From Paenibacillus glacialis (lineage in GTDB: Bacteria > Bacillota > Bacilli > Paenibacillales > Paenibacillaceae): a stretch of DNA of 55,479 nt. Below are positions 54,201-55,479 of the stretch, one piece after another; the first letter of the stretch is position 1, and every line of letters begins with the position of its first letter. The notes under the pieces were generated by a model. It was not told the origin of the DNA, did not search any database, and worked only from the letters and a program-made list of their open reading frames with translations. The translations under genes were made by a program, and so were the position numbers. The DNA is taken from positions 1-55,479 of the forward strand of contig NZ_LVJH01000020.1 of assembly GCF_001637205.1 (NCBI RefSeq), read 5' to 3'.

Positions 54201-55479
54201 CGTGCTGGTGAAGGAGTTGACTGACCTCTACGGCGGTAACAGTCCCTTGGATCTTCCTATACAGTACAGAGATTATTCAGTATGGCAAGAACAGAGACTG
54301 CAAGGTGCAAGCTATGCAGGGCACGAGGAACATTGGTTGCAGACGTTCGAGGGAGAGTTACCTGTACTGGAGTTACCAACGGACAAGACACGTCCGTCGG
54401 TTCAAAGCTATGAAGGACGAACTATTAGTTTTACTTTGAATGCAGAAGTGGCACAAGGCGCTCGTCGATTGGCCAGTGAGAATAACACAACGCTTTATAC
54501 GGTTCTGTTATGTGCTTACGCGATATTGCTAGGCAGATACAGCGGCCAAGAGGACATGATTATCGGTACGCCTGTAGCTGGTCGGAGCCATGTTGATGTG
54601 GAAGGCTTAATTGGAATGTTCGTGAATACAGTAGCCGTTCGAACTCGACCAGAAGATGCGCAGACGTTGGGTGAGTTCGTAAATCTGCTTCATCATGAAG
54701 TATTACTTGCGCTGGAGCATCAGGAATATCCGTTTGAGGAACTGGTAGAGCGTTTGGCCATTGAGAAGGACCAAAGTCGTAATCCGCTCTTCGATACGAT
54801 GTTTATTTTGCAAAATATGGATCAGTCGGTACTGAAAGCGGGAGAATTAACGTTCGTGCAGTTACAGTTCGATCCAGGAGTAAGTAAATTCGATCTGACC
54901 ATGATTGCAGCAGAAAGTGGAAACGAAATCGTGTTTACTCTGGAATATGCAACGAGCTTGTTCCATGAAGAGACGATACAGCGATTAGCGCGTCATTATC
55001 GTGCAATTGTAAGTGAGATGACCGTTAGCGACGGATCCACACGAAGATTAGGCGAGCTAGTTATTATGGATGACGAAGAAAAGGCTCAGTTATTAACCGT
55101 GTTCAATCGAAGCGCGAGTGAAGTAGGGACGGAAGGCTTCGTACCTGCTGATGAACATGCACAATGGGTAAGCATTTTAACTGAGATTGAGCAACAAGCG
55201 GAGCGAACGCCGGATGCAGCAGCGATTCAGTTCGGTACGGAGCAAATGACGTATCGTGAACTGAACGAACGGGCGAACAGCCTTGCACATACGCTTCGCA
55301 GTCGTGGGGTTGGGCCCGAACGTATCGTTGCGTTGATGGCTGATCGTTCACCACAGTTGCTTGTAGCTATCCTCGGCATACTGAAGTCTGGTGGAGCGTA
55401 TGTCGCGATTGATCCGTCCTATCCAGCAGAGCGTATAAGTTGGATGCTAGAGGATTGTGGCGAGCAGCTATTGTTGACG
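48235..55479 (+). CDS. Hybrid PKS-NRPS, AT-less KS module; incomplete at window end
   Basis: From the ATG (AGGAAGGGAG upstream) to the window edge 2,415 codons are open. An N-terminal acidic docking-like helix (1-32) precedes a KS (about 35-450; Cys203 in DTACSSS, His336 in EAHGTGT, His376 in NIGH). The post-KS linker runs directly into the post-AT type motif IPIPVYPFDRHSCW with no AT, and there is no KR. Then follow a carrier (Ser728 in GGDSI), C (HHIASDG at 915), A (YTSGSTG at 1381), PCP (Ser1776), C (HHIVSDG at 1979) and the first 115 residues of another A domain (about 2300-2415), cut by the edge. The A specificity residues read DVCYLGGIC-K, which I cannot assign. A separate malonyl transacylase must load the carrier. 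The chain should gain one unreduced beta-keto C2 unit after the second Ser. Confidence 0.93.
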   Translation, partial: MFQLDLLEEKSDILKSDVFDDEIIETSLNEIAIVGISAKLPQAQTHNEFWDVLLSGIDCVGEFPESRRRELEPYLHKLGAMYNHVSIFDGAYLDDISSFDYSFFRLSPKEASLMSPNQRLFLQTACNALEDGGYGGEALQGTRTGVFIGHNADALHDYKRVIEAVNPDALSLAAPGNLSSMIASRISYLLNLRGPAISVDTACSSSLVAVHLACQSIRSGECDMALAGSVKINLLPLDIGIRLGIESSDNRAKPFDDSSNGTGIGDGVVAMLLKPLSTALQDGDHIYAVIKGSATNQDGSSVGITAPNALAQEDVIVRAWEAAGIDPETVTYMEAHGTGTTLGDPIEVDGITRAFSRFTDKMQFCAIGSVKSNIGHLDHAAGIVGLLKGVLSLYNKQLPPTLHFRLPNRKISFVDSPLYVNNELTPWSDEDGARRCGVSAFGMSGTNCHVVLEEAPPIINEISNYEAENDMSILCLSGHSKRALKQIVQNYREWISARDMDSWSMEDLCFTAATGRGHYKYRLAIVATDQVELRRILNSLDIERIGDINTQDVYYGLSASSDTVISDEVLVQELLDHEASGKRRDCGKLNQIAERYVAGVRINWVRMYSRGYRKRIPIPVYPFDRHSCWVEEASVKSNVSPLSMIQDLWTRNEVPADLRIEMEETFANWRGRLQQQDQGDKGQGKVVLLLGECGNMEVGQSVAEVWGEMLGYNELHTEANFYELGGDSIIALKIMNRLSERLSVRLEIVDLLANPVLGTFVDAVAERRLKSVQEVEDEAIIILPIPSGEHYAISSPQQRMYLQQLATPGDRSYNLPELLHIDGVIDASKLESSIQTLIQRHEMLRTSFAVVEGEIRQFVHEHVSFTLNRLQVNEEELPLVLQDMFVPFDLSKAPLLYATLLTINPDQHVLLLDLHHIASDGMSAGILLSELISLYRGGLLEPLKLQYRDYAAWQQQLPQSKRLERQRQYWINQCEGEWPVLQLPTDFPRPPVKSSRGETFDLYVDAGLTASIRELAKGTESTLFMVLLSAYYTLLAKYTGGEDFAVGTPISGRVNREVESVVGMFVGTLVLRGYPQANKTFLQLLSEVKATAVNAYENADFPFEELVQRVDRRDASRNPLFDTMFIMQNLNTPDFSAEGLTYKHERFPHGTAKYDVMIQAVEGKEGIRLVVEYCTDLFRPETVQTFMRHYISLLKHVTSNPGHTLADCEMLSVQDYDQLLSDFGSRDTQFDPPRRFHESFEEQACWVPESCAISHRGESITYRELNERTNRLARRLQQSGVGTHTIVGVMAERSIPMLVGMIAIMKAGGAYLPIDPNFPQERINYLLSDSETKLLLTDQIDAVEIESSIELIALDGDYVYEGDGSNLELTGSVEDPMYVIYTSGSTGEPKGVVVSHRSLFNFGHSLKRFFGERFDERDRCLSLTNISFDVSVCELFMPLMFGASVILYPEPKLIDPRQLASVIASEGVTFAYIPPTLLKDVARALEQSNTKPQLNKMLVGVEPIKDETLELFVSLNPNICIVNGYGPTEATICSNMYVYEHGTPSGKTVPIGGPMHGVEIYILGFGDRLAPIGVTGELCIAGSGLALGYYNKPELTASRFVQHPMLDGKLLYRTGDLAKWLPDGNAMYLGRLDHQIKIRGIRVELGEIQIHLLRHEAIEEAFVIATEDNEGDKSICAYIVVNREIEKVEIKNSLKSKLPDYMIPSHLITIDAIPLTPNGKVDRKALPEPSLQLQEVRDIVLPRTTLEADVVEVWQDVLGFGDFSIYDDFFELGGHSLKAAVLAGRIHAKIGIEVPLGILFQAPTVALMAAWISDEVSRNDGQFTPTYERIQRQPDRVNYPMSRAQRRLYLLGLLSVEDTAYNLSFVLHMRGRLDVAKLEEAFVAVITRHEILRTTFHYEGIEFNQRIHANVMFDLDIIELSEDEKSNMLSDATIVTTKAFIDELMLKFIQPFNLETGPLLRVGLVSLDQDSHLLLLDMHHIVSDGVSIGVLVKELTDLYGGNSPLDLPIQYRDYSVWQEQRLQGASYAGHEEHWLQTFEGELPVLELPTDKTRPSVQSYEGRTISFTLNAEVAQGARRLASENNTTLYTVLLCAYAILLGRYSGQEDMIIGTPVAGRSHVDVEGLIGMFVNTVAVRTRPEDAQTLGEFVNLLHHEVLLALEHQEYPFEELVERLAIEKDQSRNPLFDTMFILQNMDQSVLKAGELTFVQLQFDPGVSKFDLTMIAAESGNEIVFTLEYATSLFHEETIQRLARHYRAIVSEMTVSDGSTRRLGELVIMDDEEKAQLLTVFNRSASEVGTEGFVPADEHAQWVSILTEIEQQAERTPDAAAIQFGTEQMTYRELNERANSLAHTLRSRGVGPERIVALMADRSPQLLVAILGILKSGGAYVAIDPSYPAERISWMLEDCGEQLLLT

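Overview
The window looks like a chromosome segment of a low-to-mid GC Gram-positive of the Bacillota, most like Paenibacillus or a relative. The evidence is AGGAGG-type ribosome binding sites almost everywhere, frequent GTG and TTG starts, sigma-A type promoters, strong hairpin-plus-T terminators, and the families present (PadR/HAAS, WYL, a YdhG/Fra-type frataxin-like protein, CPBP proteins, Bacillus-type NRPS). No 16S rRNA or other species marker is present, so the genus is an inference. I found no tRNA, rRNA, CRISPR array or intact insertion sequence.

The left part (1-32,500) is a mosaic of small accessory units, most with their own regulator. In order: a MarR-regulated membrane protein and NAD(P)-binding protein (1-1,277); a decayed stretch with two gene remnants (1,300-1,700); a PadR/HAAS-pentapeptide/ABC exporter operon (2,038-4,894); a fused histidine kinase-response regulator whose receiver has Glu in place of the phosphoacceptor Asp, divergent from a serine hydrolase with two complete beta-lactamase-fold domains (5,356-9,589); an MFS exporter divergent from a LysR regulator; a frataxin-like protein; a WYL regulator and a DJ-1/PfpI protein; an orphan CofE-like ligase divergent from its LysR; an ABC exporter pair; a LysR/quinone-oxidoreductase pair; a TetR/MFS/flavin monooxygenase/esterase unit with palindromic operators; nagA with a DeoR regulator; a small membrane protein, a small kinase and deoD. 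Remnants (serine recombinase, MerR, sigma-like, others) lie between the units. Several blocks differ in base composition, which suggests repeated acquisition.

The right part (33,256-55,479 and beyond) is the start of a large hybrid NRPS/PKS gene cluster, bounded on the left by the deoD terminator and about 750 bases without genes. It opens with a stand-alone aspartate 1-decarboxylase (panD). A 4,021-residue synthetase follows: acyl-ligase, PCP, then three C-A-PCP modules predicted to load Ile, Ser and Ser, then a degenerate half C domain. Next come three consecutive CPBP-family membrane proteins with partly lost catalytic motifs, then a hybrid protein (KS without AT or KR, carrier, C-A-PCP, C-A...) that runs off the window end. 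The genes are nearly contiguous and likely form one transcript. The implied product begins acyl-Ile-Ser-Ser, is extended by one malonate unit left at the beta-keto stage, and then receives further amino acids. I do not recognise this architecture as a known compound's pathway. It is the best candidate here for an undescribed system.
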